Shown: positions 31,942 to 42,273, counted from the first letter of the stretch. The stretch: DNA of 64,000 nt from Boseongicola sp. H5 (GCA_020622165.1 JACNMN010000004.1:248001-312000); one strand, 5' to 3'. Notes: generated by a model not told the origin, from the sequence alone. Translations and numbers: made by a program.

Positions 31942-33348
31942 CTACATCATCTCGCGCACATCCGTCAGCCGCCCGGTCACCGCCGCCGCGGCGGCCATGG
32001 CGGGGCTCATCAGGTGGGTGCGCCCGCCGCGGCCCTGACGGCCTTCGAAGTTGCGGTTCGATGTCGCCGCGCAGCGTTCGCCCGGAGACAGCTGGTCGGG
32101 GTTCATCGCAAGGCACATGGAGCAGCCCGCAAGGCGCCACTCGAAGCCCGCCTCCTTGAAAATGTCGGCCAGCCCCTCCTCCTCGGCCTGGGCGCGGACG
32201 AGGCCGGAGCCGGGGACGACCATGGCGCGCAGGCCGGCCTTGATCTTCTTGCCTTTCAGGATCGCAGCGGCCGCGCGAAGGTCCTCGATCCGCCCATTGG
32301 TGCAGGAGCCGATGAAGACCGTATCGATCTCGATTTCGGAAAGCGGCGTGCCGGGGGTCAGGCCCATGTAGTCGAGCGAGCGTTTCGCCGCTTCGACCTT
32401 GCCGCCCTTGAAGTCTTCGGGCGAGGGCACTGCGCCGGTGATCGGCAGGACATCCTCGGGCGAGGTGCCCCAGGTGACGACCGGGGCGATGTCCTCGCCG
32501 CGGATCGTCACCACCTTGTCCCAATGCGCATCGTCGTCGGAGTAAAGCGTCTTCCACCAGGCAAGAGCGGCTTCCCATTGGGCGCCTTTCGGGGCGTGGG
32601 GGCGGCCCATGACATAGTCGAACGTGGTCTCGTCCGGCGCGATCAGGCCGGCCCGCGCGCCGCCTTCGATCGCCATGTTGCAGACGGTCATCCGCCCTTC
32701 CATGGACAGCGCCCGGATCGCCTCGCCGCAATACTCTATGACATAGCCGGTGCCGCCGGCGGTGCCGGTTTCGCCGATGACGCTGAGCGTGATGTCCTTG
32801 GCCGTGACACCGGGGCGCAGTTTGCCGGTGATCTCCACCTTCATGTTCTTGCCCTTGCGCTGGATCAGCGTCTGCGTGGCAAGCACGTGCTCCACCTCGG
32901 AGGTGCCGATCCCGTGGGCCAGCGCACCGAAGGCGCCGTGGGTCGCCGTGTGGCTGTCGCCGCAGACCACGGTCATGCCCGGCAGGGTCCAGCCCTGTTC
33001 GGGGCCGACGATATGGACGATGCCCTGACGGATATCGCTCACCGGGTAATAGTGGATGCCGAAATCACGCGCGTTCTTGTCGAGCGCCTCCACCTGGATC
33101 CGGCTTTCTTCGTTCATGCCGCCGCTCAGCCGGTCTGCCGTGGTCGGCACATTGTGATCCGGTACCGCGATGGTCTTGTCGGGGGCGTGAACCTTGCGGC
33201 CGGCCATGCGCAACCCTTCGAAGGCCTGCGGGCTGGTGACCTCATGCACCAGATGGCGGTCGATATAGAGAAGGCAGGTCCCGTCCTCGGCCTCATGGGC
33301 CAGGTGGGCATCCCAGATTTTGTCGTAAAGCGTCTTGGGGGCGGTCAT
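31942..33348 (-). CDS. leuC: 3-isopropylmalate dehydratase large subunit
   Basis: 468 residues, normal length. Aconitase-family enzyme with a 4Fe-4S cluster. Segments include [51 protein letters not shown] and the cluster-binding cysteines in [14 protein letters not shown] and the later CSMCLAMN. It pairs with LeuD (27716-28321). It is convergent with the MFS gene. 33349-33596 upstream shows no gene and must hold the promoters of leuC and the MscS gene. Confidence 0.97.
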   Translation of the reverse strand: MTAPKTLYDKIWDAHLAHEAEDGTCLLYIDRHLVHEVTSPQAFEGLRMAGRKVHAPDKTIAVPDHNVPTTADRLSGGMNEESRIQVEALDKNARDFGIHYYPVSDIRQGIVHIVGPEQGWTLPGMTVVCGDSHTATHGAFGALAHGIGTSEVEHVLATQTLIQRKGKNMKVEITGKLRPGVTAKDITLSVIGETGTAGGTGYVIEYCGEAIRALSMEGRMTVCNMAIEGGARAGLIAPDETTFDYVMGRPHAPKGAQWEAALAWWKTLYSDDDAHWDKVVTIRGEDIAPVVTWGTSPEDVLPITGAVPSPEDFKGGKVEAAKRSLDYMGLTPGTPLSEIEIDTVFIGSCTNGRIEDLRAAAAILKGKKIKAGLRAMVVPGSGLVRAQAEEEGLADIFKEAGFEWRLAGCSMCLAMNPDQLSPGERCAATSNRNFEGRQGRGGRTHLMSPAMAAAAAVTGRLTDVREMM

Positions 33349-33596
33349 GTCGTGCGGTCCTCGGGTCTGAGGGAAAAATCGGAAAGGCGGGAAACGGGGT
33401 CACATGACGATCAGACGTGCCCGTATCGCACCGCGCTGCCCAAAGAACCGCCAGGGCAGGCGTGCGTGGTCATCCATGTCGAAAACCCGTGTCATGACAG
33501 GCCAGATACACTTGGGCGCGGGCACCCGCAAGTCTTGCGCCTTGCCGGAGCCATTACAGGCGATAGAGTGGCCTGAGCCCGAAGGAAAGGACCGGA

Positions 33597-34988
33597 ATGG
33601 AGCCCGCAGACCAGAACGATCCCAGAGCCGCGGTGGAGGCCCCGCCCGAACCGCCGGAACTGGGCGGAGAAGAGGCGCTCAATCAGGCCCTGGAACTGGG
33701 GCAGGAACTGTTCGAACAGGGCACGACCCTCTTCGACAGCCTGCTGCGGCCATGGAACTTCTATCAGCTCTGCATCGCGGTCGGGCTGGTTCTGGTCGCG
33801 ATCTTGCTGCGTCGGCTTCTGGGTCCGCGCATCCGCGCCTGGATGGCCTCCCGCGAGGGGTGGCCGAAATGGCGGATGCGGGTTCTGGTGGTGGTCCACC
33901 GCCGCCTGATGCCGATCTTCTTCGTCATCCTGATCTGGCTGGCGGTCTGGATCATGCGGGAGTTCACCTGGCCAAGCCGAAGTTACCTGCTCGGGATCAT
34001 CGCCGAACTCGCGACCGCATGGCTGTTCGTGGTTTTCGTCACCCGCCTGATCCGCTCGCCGGTGATGCGCACGCTGGTCCGGTACGGCGCATGGATTTAC
34101 GTGACGCTGGCGATCCTGAATGCCCGGGACGAAGCGGCGCAGATCCTCGACAGCGTCGGCTTCCAGTTGGGCGATGTCCGCCTGTCGCTCCTGCTGGTCG
34201 TGCAGGGGATCGTGATCCTCGCGGCACTAGTGACCGGCGCGCGGTTCATCTCCGGCACCACGGCGGCCCGCGTGCAGGCGAACGAGGATATCTCTCCGTC
34301 GATGCGCGTTCTGGTCGTCAAGGCCGTTCAGGTGTTGCTCTACGGGGCGGCGTTCTTCATCGGGCTGCGCGCGATCGGCGTCGATCTGACCGGGCTTGCG
34401 GTCCTGTCGGGCGCCATCGGCGTGGGTCTTGGTTTCGGTCTGCAGAAGGTGGTCTCCAACCTCGTTTCCGGGGTCATCATCCTGCTCGACAAATCGATCA
34501 AGCCCGGCGATGTGATCAGCCTTGGCGACACCTTCGGCTGGATCAACACGCTTGGTGCCCGCTATGCCAGCGTGGTGACGCGCGACGGCCGCGAATACCT
34601 GATCCCGAACGAGGACCTGATCACCAATCAGGTGGTCAACTGGTCGCATTCCAACGAGTTCGTCCGCCTCGATATCTATTTCGGCACCGCCTATCACGAT
34701 GACCCGCACAGCGTCCGCGAGATCGCGATCGAGGCCGCCAGGGGCGTGGACAGGGTGTTGAGCTTCCGCCCGCCGGTTTGCCATATCGTTGGCTTCGGAG
34801 ACAGCAGCGTGGACTACATCCTGCGGTTCTGGATCCGCGACCCGACCGGCGGGCTGACCAATATCCGCGGCAATGTCTATCTGGCCCTGTGGGATGCATT
34901 CCGCGAACACGGCATCTCGATCCCGTTCCCGCAACGCGAGGTCAAGGTGCTCGAAGGATCGAGTCTGGAAACCCGGCAGGCCGACTGA
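33597..34988 (+). CDS. MscS-family mechanosensitive channel
   Basis: 463 residues. After an acidic cytoplasmic N-terminus (EPPELGGEEALNQALELGQ) come about five transmembrane segments. The pore-lining helix and MscS beta domain follow (LAVLSGAIGVGLGFGLQKVVSNLVSG then IKPGDVISLGDTFGWIN, RDGREYLIPNEDL), and an alpha/beta C-terminal domain ends in FREHGISIPFPQREV. The protein releases osmolytes upon hypo-osmotic shock. It is longer than E. coli MscS, with extra N-terminal membrane helices. The start is supported by an AAAGGA site. Confidence 0.93.
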   Translation: MEPADQNDPRAAVEAPPEPPELGGEEALNQALELGQELFEQGTTLFDSLLRPWNFYQLCIAVGLVLVAILLRRLLGPRIRAWMASREGWPKWRMRVLVVVHRRLMPIFFVILIWLAVWIMREFTWPSRSYLLGIIAELATAWLFVVFVTRLIRSPVMRTLVRYGAWIYVTLAILNARDEAAQILDSVGFQLGDVRLSLLLVVQGIVILAALVTGARFISGTTAARVQANEDISPSMRVLVVKAVQVLLYGAAFFIGLRAIGVDLTGLAVLSGAIGVGLGFGLQKVVSNLVSGVIILLDKSIKPGDVISLGDTFGWINTLGARYASVVTRDGREYLIPNEDLITNQVVNWSHSNEFVRLDIYFGTAYHDDPHSVREIAIEAARGVDRVLSFRPPVCHIVGFGDSSVDYILRFWIRDPTGGLTNIRGNVYLALWDAFREHGISIPFPQREVKVLEGSSLETRQAD

Positions 34989-35055
34989 GCATTGCCATGG
35001 GCGCAAACCGCCATATGTCTGGCCGGATCGAGTGTTAGGAACAAAAGGGGCCGGG

Positions 35056-35604
35056 ATGGCATCGGGCAAGTTACTGGGAATTTCGGGGTCGCTGCGGGCG
35101 GCGTCATTCAATCGCAAACTGATGCATGAGGCGGCGCGGGTCTTCGATCCGGCGGAGTTCGTGGTAGGCGATCTGCGTCTGCCGCTCTACGATGGCGATC
35201 TGGAGGAGGCGGAGGGGATACCCGCCGAGGTTCAGAAACTCGCCGATCAGATCGCGGCCGCAGATGCCGTCGTCATCTCCGCGCCGGAATACAACAAAGG
35301 CGTGTCCGGTGTGTTGAAAAACGCGCTCGATTGGGTGAGCCGGACCAAGGGGGCCCCATGGCGTGACAAGCCGGTGGCCATCATGTCGGCGGCGGCGGGC
35401 CGCGCGGGTGGAGAGCGGGTGCAGTTTGCGCTGCGACTATGCCTTGTGGCGTTTCGGCCGAAGCTGCTTCAGGGGCCCGAACTGATGGTCGGGCAGGCCG
35501 GCGAACAGTTCGACGGCGACAGGCTGGTCAACGAGCTCAACCTGAAGGCGCTGAACGAGTTGATGGCGGAGCTGCGCGTGGCCGCGGGGCTGCCGCAGAC
35601 ATGA
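35056..35604 (+). CDS. NADPH-dependent FMN reductase family protein
   Basis: 182 residues, flavodoxin-like fold. GISGSLRAASFNRKLMHEA is the FMN phosphate-binding motif (GSxRxxSxN), and SAPEYNKGVSGVLKNALDWVSR is the second family signature. Members reduce flavins, quinones, chromate or azo compounds; the actual substrate is unknown. Its start lies 67 bp after the MscS gene. Confidence 0.92.
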   Translation: MASGKLLGISGSLRAASFNRKLMHEAARVFDPAEFVVGDLRLPLYDGDLEEAEGIPAEVQKLADQIAAADAVVISAPEYNKGVSGVLKNALDWVSRTKGAPWRDKPVAIMSAAAGRAGGERVQFALRLCLVAFRPKLLQGPELMVGQAGEQFDGDRLVNELNLKALNELMAELRVAAGLPQT

Positions 35605-35635
35605 TCCGCGCCTTTCTTGGCGTCAATCGGTGAGA

Positions 35636-36691
35636 TCACTTCTGTGGCGGCCGCTCCTTCGGGAGGCTGGCCGCCGCGCGGAAATCGTCCGGGATCCGGT
35701 CTCGCCCGTCCAGCACCAGATCGGCCATGATCTCGCCGATCACCGGTGCCATGCCAAATCCGATCTTGAAGCCGCCATTGGCGATGAACGCTCCCGGTCT
35801 GGTCGGGTGATGCCCGAGCATCGGGGCGCGGGACCGGGCCCGGGGGCGAAGCCCGGCCCAGCGGTCAAGAACATCCGCCCCGCCCAGAACCGGGCACAAG
35901 GCGCGTGCCTTTTCGATCAGCGCATCAAGCCGCGCATCCGTGCCATCCGGATCGGTATAGTCCCGCTCGGACGTGGAGCCGATCGCGGTCGTTCCGTCGC
36001 CATGCGGGATGATGTGAAGACCGTCCGCAAACAGCTGCGGAAGGGTGCGCCCGTCGAAATCCAGCAGGGCGGCCTGACCCTTGACGCCATTGCCCACATC
36101 CGCGCCGAGGACGCCCGATATCTCCTCCAGTCCCGCAGTGCCGGTGGCCCAGACCTGACGGCCCGTCGCGGCCCCGTCCTTGCAGATCTCGACACCCAGA
36201 TTGGCCAGCGCCCGTGCCAGCGCCGCGATGGCCCTGCGCGGATGGAGCCGGGCGCTGAGCGTGTCGCGGATGAGAAGGCCGGTGGGTGCCGCGGCATAGG
36301 GGGCATACCCGTCTTGCGGAACGATGTCCCAAGTGAACCGCCCCTGCCAAAGCTCCCTCGCCGTCTCGGTGCGGGCCTCCGCAAAGGCAAGTGCCGCCTC
36401 GTCCGGTATCGGCTGCAACCGGCCCGATCGCGCATATCCGGGGTCGGTTCCGGCAAGCCGCGCCACCTCGGCCCACATCGCTTCGGCCATCACCAGACTG
36501 TCGAACTGGAGCTGTTTCTTGGCGTTCCAGTTTTCCGGCACATGCGGGGCAAGCGCGCCCACCAGCCCGCCGCTGGCCCCCGCACCCGGGCCCATCGGGT
36601 CGATCACCCGGACGGAGGCACCGCGCCGCGCGCAGGCCCATGCCACGGTGAGCCCAAAGATACCCGCCCCGTGGACTGTCACATCTGCCAT
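35636..36691 (-). CDS. FAD-dependent oxidoreductase, MnmC C-terminal-domain type
   Basis: 351 residues. The N-terminal Rossmann motif VTVHGAGIFGLTVAWACARRG binds FAD, and the body follows the glycine-oxidase/MnmC(o) fold (GASGGLVGALAPHVPENW; WAGLRPRARSRAPMLG; NGGFKIGFGMAP). It is encoded back-to-back with an MnmD-like methyltransferase (36750-37418). In E. coli these two activities are fused in MnmC, which finishes the mnm5s2U34 wobble modification of tRNA, so this is likely the oxidase half as a separate protein. The ATG at 36691 is preferred because the longer reading has no plausible leader. Confidence 0.75.
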   Translation of the reverse strand: MADVTVHGAGIFGLTVAWACARRGASVRVIDPMGPGAGASGGLVGALAPHVPENWNAKKQLQFDSLVMAEAMWAEVARLAGTDPGYARSGRLQPIPDEAALAFAEARTETARELWQGRFTWDIVPQDGYAPYAAAPTGLLIRDTLSARLHPRRAIAALARALANLGVEICKDGAATGRQVWATGTAGLEEISGVLGADVGNGVKGQAALLDFDGRTLPQLFADGLHIIPHGDGTTAIGSTSERDYTDPDGTDARLDALIEKARALCPVLGGADVLDRWAGLRPRARSRAPMLGHHPTRPGAFIANGGFKIGFGMAPVIGEIMADLVLDGRDRIPDDFRAAASLPKERPPQK

Positions 36692-36749
36692 TGCCAATCC
36701 CCTGAGGCTTGCCCAGAGTCCGGGCGATTTCATCGTTCTAGGGCAGGCT

Positions 36750-37418
36750 ATGACAGAGGGCCAGACGGAAGCGGTTGACTGGCGGGACGGCGATGTGCCC
36801 GTCTCCACGCTGTTTGACGACCCGTATTACTCGCTGGAAGACGGGCTGGCCGAAACCCGCCATGTGTTTCTGGCGGGCAATTATCTGCCGGCCCGGTTTG
36901 CCCCCGGTTTCCGGGTTGCGGAACTGGGCTTCGGAACCGGGCTGAACTTCCTGACGGCACTTGATGCGTTTCGGCGCGCCGCTGTGGGCGGCATCCTGCA
37001 TTTCACCAGTTTCGAAGCCTTCCCGATGCCGGTAGAGCAGATGAAAAAGGCGCTGTCGCGGTTTCCCGACCTGCCGGCGGATGTCCTTGCCGGACCGGTG
37101 AGCGCGCGCCTTGAACAGGTCAGGGGCGCGGATTTCGAACTGTGCGTGATCCATGGCGATGCGCGCCGGACGCTGCCTCTCTGGCCGGGGCGCGCGGATG
37201 CCTGGTTTCTGGATGGGTTTTCGCCCGCGAAGAACCCCGAATTGTGGGAACCGGGCCTGATGGCGGAGGTTGCGCGCCATACCGCAAAAGACGGGAGTTT
37301 CGCGACCTACACGGCGGCGGGCCATGTGCGCCGCGCGCTGAGCGATGCGGGGTTCGAGGTTGCCCGCGTTCCGGGGTTCGGGCGCAAGCGGCACATGACC
37401 GTCGGGCGGCTGAGATGA
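36750..37418 (+). CDS. mnmD: tRNA 5-aminomethyl-2-thiouridine methyltransferase-like (MnmD / MnmC N-domain)
   Basis: 222 residues. The start (VDWRDGDVPVSTLFDDPYYS) and the SAM-binding segment (VAELGFGTGLNFL) are hallmarks of the methyltransferase half of MnmC, as are DAWFLDGFSPAKNPELW and GFGRKRHM. It methylates nm5s2U34 to mnm5s2U34 in tRNAs for Lys, Glu and Gln. Stand-alone versions are called MnmD. It is divergent from the matching oxidase-type gene with 58 bp between them, and its stop overlaps the next start (ATGA). Confidence 0.88.
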   Translation: MTEGQTEAVDWRDGDVPVSTLFDDPYYSLEDGLAETRHVFLAGNYLPARFAPGFRVAELGFGTGLNFLTALDAFRRAAVGGILHFTSFEAFPMPVEQMKKALSRFPDLPADVLAGPVSARLEQVRGADFELCVIHGDARRTLPLWPGRADAWFLDGFSPAKNPELWEPGLMAEVARHTAKDGSFATYTAAGHVRRALSDAGFEVARVPGFGRKRHMTVGRLR

Positions 37419-38284
37419 CCGAGCAGAACACGCGCCTTGGTATCTGGCTGATGGTGGCCACCACCTTCGTTTTCGCCATGCAGGACGGGATCAGCCGGCA
37501 TCTGGCGGCGGAATACAACGTGCTGATGGTGGTGATGATCCGCTATTGGTTCTTCGCGGCCTTCGTCATCACCATCGCCGGGCGGCAGGCGGGCGGCCTC
37601 CGGCGGGCCGCAGCAACGAAGCAGCCGGTTCTGCAGGCGTTCCGCGGTATCCTGCTCTCTCTTGAGATCTGCGTGATGGTGGGCGCTTTCGTGCTCCTTG
37701 GCCTTGTGGAAAGCCATGCGGTTTTCGCCTGCTATCCGCTGCTGATCGCGGCGCTTTCCGGCCCCATTCTGGGCGAAAAGGTCGGCTGGCGCAGATGGGC
37801 CGCGATTGCCGTGGGGTTCGTGGGCGTGCTGATCATCCTGCAACCGGGCGTGCGCGTGTTCGAAGTGGAGGCGCTGGTGCCGCTGGCGGCCGCGCTGATG
37901 TTCGCACTTTACGGGCTGCTGACACGCTACGCGGCGCGCAAGGACAGCACCGCCACCAGCTTTTTCTGGACCGGCACGATGGGCGCGGTCGTGATGACGG
38001 CGATCGGCAGCTGGTATTGGGAACCCATGAGCGCGCCGGACTGGGGCTGGATGGCCGCTCTGTGCGTCACCGGCGCATTTGGTCACTGGCTGCTGATCAA
38101 GGTCTACGACGTGTCCGAGGCAAGCGCGGTGCAGCCCTTCGCCTATCTGCAACTGGTCTTTGCCTCCGCGCTCGGGCTGATCGTTTTCGACGAGACGCTG
38201 CGCAGCAATGTGGTGATCGGGGCGGGGCTGGTGGTTGCCGCGGGTCTTTTCACGCTCTGGCGCGCGCGGGCTACCGCATCTTGA
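37415..38284 (+). CDS. EamA/DMT-family transporter
   Basis: 289 residues, ten hydrophobic segments in two EamA repeats. The ATG overlaps the stop of mnmD by 4 bp, so the two are translationally coupled. It resembles the paralogue at 21499-22500 and shares its GEKVGWRRWAAIAVGF-type motif. Substrate unknown. Its end overlaps the convergent lytic transglycosylase gene by 14 bp. Confidence 0.9.
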   Translation: MTEQNTRLGIWLMVATTFVFAMQDGISRHLAAEYNVLMVVMIRYWFFAAFVITIAGRQAGGLRRAAATKQPVLQAFRGILLSLEICVMVGAFVLLGLVESHAVFACYPLLIAALSGPILGEKVGWRRWAAIAVGFVGVLIILQPGVRVFEVEALVPLAAALMFALYGLLTRYAARKDSTATSFFWTGTMGAVVMTAIGSWYWEPMSAPDWGWMAALCVTGAFGHWLLIKVYDVSEASAVQPFAYLQLVFASALGLIVFDETLRSNVVIGAGLVVAAGLFTLWRARATAS

Positions 38285-40205
38285 GCCGTTCGCTCAGGGC
38301 GGGCGGTGCCAGCTCCCCGGTCAGCTGCGCGTCGTAGATCGCAAGGCTCTCGGTCACGCGCATGATGTAGTTGCGTGTTTCGGTGAACGGGATCGCCTCG
38401 ATCCAGTCGATCACGTCGACCCGCTCGCTGCGGGGGTCGCCGAACCGCTCGATCCAGGCGCGTGCCCGGCTTGGTCCCGCGTTGTAGGCCGCCGCCAGCA
38501 GAACCGGATTCGACCCGAACTCCTCGGTCAGATATGCCAGATATCCGGATCCGAGAACGGCGTTGTAGGCCGGGTCGCTCAGAAGCCTGGCCTCGCTGAA
38601 CTCGATCCCCAGACGACCGGCCTGACCCCGGCCGGTGCCGGGCATCACCTGCATCAGCCCGACCGCTCCGGCGGAGCTGATCACGTTCGGGTCGAATTCC
38701 GATTCGCGCCGCGCGATTGACAGATTGAGGGTGGCGGGAGCGGCAAGCTCCGCCTCCGCCAGATCCGTCACGGGATAATAGGCGCGCATGATCTCGTATC
38801 CCTGTTGCGCGGCGCGTTTGGCGATCATCAAGGCGATATGCGGATTGCCGAGGTCGAAGGCGAGATCGGCCAGTTGCCCGGCTTCCTGCCGGCTCAGGCT
38901 CTCGGTCAGATGGGTCATGAAACGTTCGGCCAGTTCGGTCTGGCCGGCCTCGTAGAGCACCAGCGCCGCCCGCAGGACGGACGACCCCATGAAAGAGGCG
39001 GTCCGCCAGTCGCCAAACACCTCGTCTCCAAGGAAATGCGGGTCCGTCGGCAGCCCGCCGCGTTCGGCGGCAAGCTGGCCGTAGAAGCTGGACTGAAACT
39101 GCGCGCCCAGGGCATAGGCTTCGGCGGCCTGATCGGCATTGCCCGCGGCTTCATGGGCGCGGCCCAGCCAGTACCCTGCCCGTCCGACGCTGATCGGGCT
39201 GAACACCACGCTTCGGAAACTGGTGAAATGGGTGATGGCCTGATCGGCATTGCCCATCCGCAGCGCCGCATATCCCGCGATCCATTCCAGATCCGCATAA
39301 TCCAGATAGTCTTCATCGGGGTCGATGAAGTGGCCGGAGGCCAGAGCATAGGCGCGCGCGAACTCGCCCTCGCGCAGCACATCGCGCGCGAGCGACGCGC
39401 GTCGGCTGCCCCAGGCCGCGGGCCTGCCAAGCGCCTCGGCCGATGTGCTGGTGGCAAGCATCAGATCCGCCGCGGTGTCCCAGAAGCCCGAGCGCACGCG
39501 CCAGAGGAATCGCTCATAGGCCAGGCCCGGATCGGATTGCAGAGCGTCGGGCACCGCCTCGATCAGCGTATCGACGCCGGGGCGGCGCTCTCTCAGCGCG
39601 ACACGTGCCTCGGACAGCGCCCGCCACTCCTCGGGCACGAAATTCTCCATCTGCCGCGCACGGTCCTGCTCCCCCAGCCACAGAAGATTGTCGAGCCGCG
39701 CGACGTGATGATCTGCCAGAACCGGGCCGTATTCGGCCAGCATCGTTTCGAACTGGCTGCTGGTCAGCGTCATCGTGGTCCAGGCGCGGACGATCTCGGC
39801 ATGGGCGGCCTCGATATCGCCGCGGGCTCTCAGCGCCTCGGCCAGCCGCAGGCTGCCGGTGCCGGTTTCAGGCGGTTGCGGCGCGAAATACGCGATCACG
39901 GTGGCGGGGTCCGCGCCCTCAGGAATGTTGCGTTCCCCCCGCGCGCGCAGCAGGGGCAGGCCCGGCCAGTCAGGATTGCGCTCCAGAAAATCCACATACT
40001 CCGCAAAGCTGCCCTGGCGCGCGCGAAGCTGCGCCCAGGTGACGACATCGCGGCCCACATCGTCCTCGATCTGGCTTCTGGCCTGGGCTGCAAGCTCGAA
40101 ATCCTGCGCACCGATGGCCGCAAGCGCAATGCCGATCGCGTCGGAATTGGCGTTCGCGGATAGCGGGCTCAGGGCCAGCAGAGCGGAAAGGAATATGGCA
40201 CGCAT
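38271..40205 (-). CDS. Soluble lytic murein transglycosylase (Slt70-type)
   Basis: 644 residues. Signal peptide MRAIFLSALLALSPLSANA. A long alpha-helical superhelical region with TPR-like repeats (about residues 50-440) precedes the C-terminal catalytic domain, with SIARRESEFDPNVISSAGAV (catalytic Glu in RxESxF), GLMQVMPGTG and LAAAYNAGPSRA. It cleaves the glycan strands of peptidoglycan to 1,6-anhydro ends in the periplasm. The start at 40205 gives a proper signal peptide; the reading to 40328 does not. It is divergent from dapA. Confidence 0.92.
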   Translation of the reverse strand: MRAIFLSALLALSPLSANANSDAIGIALAAIGAQDFELAAQARSQIEDDVGRDVVTWAQLRARQGSFAEYVDFLERNPDWPGLPLLRARGERNIPEGADPATVIAYFAPQPPETGTGSLRLAEALRARGDIEAAHAEIVRAWTTMTLTSSQFETMLAEYGPVLADHHVARLDNLLWLGEQDRARQMENFVPEEWRALSEARVALRERRPGVDTLIEAVPDALQSDPGLAYERFLWRVRSGFWDTAADLMLATSTSAEALGRPAAWGSRRASLARDVLREGEFARAYALASGHFIDPDEDYLDYADLEWIAGYAALRMGNADQAITHFTSFRSVVFSPISVGRAGYWLGRAHEAAGNADQAAEAYALGAQFQSSFYGQLAAERGGLPTDPHFLGDEVFGDWRTASFMGSSVLRAALVLYEAGQTELAERFMTHLTESLSRQEAGQLADLAFDLGNPHIALMIAKRAAQQGYEIMRAYYPVTDLAEAELAAPATLNLSIARRESEFDPNVISSAGAVGLMQVMPGTGRGQAGRLGIEFSEARLLSDPAYNAVLGSGYLAYLTEEFGSNPVLLAAAYNAGPSRARAWIERFGDPRSERVDVIDWIEAIPFTETRNYIMRVTESLAIYDAQLTGELAPPALSERLKMR

Positions 40206-40345
40206 GAGTGTCTCCGGGCACAGGCCTCTAAAGGATAGGCGCCGCCGGTCGTCATGCAACACACGAACTTGGCAATTCCGGTCGGCGGAGATAGGGTCCG
40301 CGCGATTTCGCCGATCCAGGCCCACCACAGATAAGGAAGCGTGTG

Positions 40346-41227
40346 ATGTTCAAAGGCTCGATGCCCGCATTGGTCACGCCGTTCGCAAACGGCGCGGTGG
40401 ATTTCGACACGCTGAAGAAACTCGTCGACTGGCATGTGGCCGAGGGCAGCAGCGGGATCGTCCCCGTCGGCACGACCGGCGAAAGCCCGACCCTGAGCCA
40501 CGAGGAGCACGAGCAGGTGATTGCCTGCGTGGTCGAGGCGGCCCGCGGCCGCGTGCCGGTGATTGCCGGGGCCGGGTCGAACAACACGGTGGAGGCGATC
40601 CGCTTCGTCGAGTACGCCCGCGATGTGGGGGCGGCCGCAGCACTGGTGGTCACGCCCTATTACAACAAGCCCACTCAGCGCGGGCTGATCGCGCATTACA
40701 CCGCGCTGAACGCGGTCGGCATCCCGATCCTGATCTACAACATCCCGCCCCGGTCGGTCATCGACATGACGCCCGCGACCATGGGCGAACTGGCGAAACT
40801 GCCCAATATCATCGGCGTGAAAGACGCAACCGGCGATATCACCCGTGTGTCCAGACAGCGCGCCACCTGTGGCGCGGACTTCATCCAACTGTCCGGCGAG
40901 GACGCTTCGGCGCTTGGGTTCAACGCCCATGGCGGGGTCGGCTGTATCTCTGTCACGGCCAATGTGGCGCCCCGGCTTTGCGCGGAGTTCCAGGCGGCGA
41001 TGCTTGCCGGCGATTACGCCAAGGCGCTGGATTATCAGGACCGCCTGATGCCGCTTCACGAGGCGATTTTCATCGAGCCCGGGCTGGTGGGCGCGAAATA
41101 CGCGCTGTCGGTTCTGGGCCGGTGTTCCGAGGAGGTCCGCTTGCCGCTGACCGTTCTGGAAGACCGCACCAAATCCGCGATCCGCGATGCGATGCGCCAT
41201 GCCGGGCTGATCGACCAACATGGCTGA
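40346..41227 (+). CDS. dapA: 4-hydroxy-tetrahydrodipicolinate synthase
   Basis: 293 residues. First committed enzyme of lysine and meso-diaminopimelate synthesis; it condenses pyruvate with aspartate semialdehyde. TIM-barrel family marks: [53 protein letters not shown] and the Schiff-base lysine in GVKDATGD. Start at the ATG following an AAGGAAG site, rather than the GTG just before it. It overlaps the next gene by 8 bp. Confidence 0.97.
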   Translation: MFKGSMPALVTPFANGAVDFDTLKKLVDWHVAEGSSGIVPVGTTGESPTLSHEEHEQVIACVVEAARGRVPVIAGAGSNNTVEAIRFVEYARDVGAAAALVVTPYYNKPTQRGLIAHYTALNAVGIPILIYNIPPRSVIDMTPATMGELAKLPNIIGVKDATGDITRVSRQRATCGADFIQLSGEDASALGFNAHGGVGCISVTANVAPRLCAEFQAAMLAGDYAKALDYQDRLMPLHEAIFIEPGLVGAKYALSVLGRCSEEVRLPLTVLEDRTKSAIRDAMRHAGLIDQHG

Positions 41228-41702
41228 CCGGCGCGCGGGCGAGATTGCGCTGCCCTTCGATCCGGCAGATCGGGCCGAAGCGGGGCTTTGCTTCATCGGC
41301 CGGATCCGCTCCCCCTGGGCGAAAGGTACCGCGCCCAGGAATATCGGGGCGGCGCGCGAGCGCGACCAGCCGGCAAGCCTTGAGCTGGACCCGGCTTATG
41401 CCCCCGCCTTGGCGGGCCTCTCCGTCGGTCAGGCGGTACAGGTGCTTTACTGGGTCGATCGCGGGGAGCGCGAGCTGATCGTGCAAAGCCCGGCCCATGC
41501 GGACGGCCCGCGCGGCACCTTCGCCCTACGCTCGCCCGTGCGCCCGAACCCGATCGCGCTGGCCACCGTGGTGATCACCGGGATCGAGGGCGCGACCGTC
41601 GGCATCGACGCCATCGATTCCTATGACGGAACGCCCCTGCTGGACATAAAACCCTGGATCGCCTCGGTCGATGTGCCCCCGGGCTGGCGCGGCGACGGTT
41701 AA
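41220..41702 (+). CDS. TrmO-family tRNA (t6A37) methyltransferase
   Basis: 160 residues. The TsaA/YaeB/TrmO beta-barrel pattern is visible: [17 protein letters not shown] at the N-terminus, [17 protein letters not shown] in the middle and [12 protein letters not shown] near the end. TrmO methylates N6-threonylcarbamoyladenosine at position 37 of some tRNAs. It lacks the extra C-terminal domain of the E. coli protein, as many bacterial homologues do. It is co-transcribed with dapA (8-bp overlap) and smpB. Confidence 0.85.
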   Translation: MADRRAGEIALPFDPADRAEAGLCFIGRIRSPWAKGTAPRNIGAARERDQPASLELDPAYAPALAGLSVGQAVQVLYWVDRGERELIVQSPAHADGPRGTFALRSPVRPNPIALATVVITGIEGATVGIDAIDSYDGTPLLDIKPWIASVDVPPGWRGDG

Positions 41703-41721
41703 GCCCCTATATCCCGCCCCC

Positions 41722-42195
41722 ATGGCACAGACGAAATCAGATCCGAACTACAAGGTGATCGCCGAGAACCGGCGGGCGCGCTACGACTATGCCATCGAGG
41801 AGGATTTGGAAGTCGGGATCGTCCTGCAGGGGTCCGAGGTCAAATCGCTGCGCGCGGGCGGATCGAACATCGCGGAAAGCTACGCCACCGTAGATGACGG
41901 AGAATTGTGGTTGGTCAACAGCTACATCGCGCCGTATCTGCAGGCCAAGACTTTCGGCCACGAAGAGCGGCGCAGGCGCAAGCTTCTGTGCAGCCGCAAG
42001 GAATTGTCGAAACTGTGGAATGCCACGCAGCGCGCGGGAATGACGCTGGTGCCGCTGGTGATGTATTTCAACCATCGCGGTCTGGTGAAGATGAAGATCG
42101 GTATCGCCAAGGGCAAGAAAAACCACGACAAACGCGCAACCGAGGCCAAGCGCGACTGGCAGCGGCAGAAGGCGCGGCTGCTGCGCGAGGGCTAG
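41722..42195 (+). CDS. smpB: SsrA-binding protein
   Basis: 157 residues, family length. It carries tmRNA to stalled ribosomes for trans-translation. Motifs: [27 protein letters not shown] is split by the family hallmark GxEVKSLR; IAPY, then KRxLLLHKxEL-type [27 protein letters not shown] at the basic C-terminus. The start at 41722 is the ATG after a short leader; upstream codons (from 41671) belong to the end of the previous gene. Confidence 0.97.
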   Translation: MAQTKSDPNYKVIAENRRARYDYAIEEDLEVGIVLQGSEVKSLRAGGSNIAESYATVDDGELWLVNSYIAPYLQAKTFGHEERRRRKLLCSRKELSKLWNATQRAGMTLVPLVMYFNHRGLVKMKIGIAKGKKNHDKRATEAKRDWQRQKARLLREG

Positions 42196-42273
42196 CCACG
42201 CCTCTTGCCAGCGCAGGGCCATATGCGTAGGGCTATGTGCCAGATACGAAATCCCGAGAGCGAGGCTTGGTCC

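Noticed and set aside
29552-32731. 1059-codon open frame on the minus strand
   Set aside because: It runs antisense through the HupE-like and MFS genes and ends in leuC; composition is low-complexity Arg/Gln/Pro typical of GC-rich shadow frames.
30703-33576. 957-codon open frame on the plus strand
   Set aside because: Overlaps the MFS gene in another frame and leuC in antisense; no family features.
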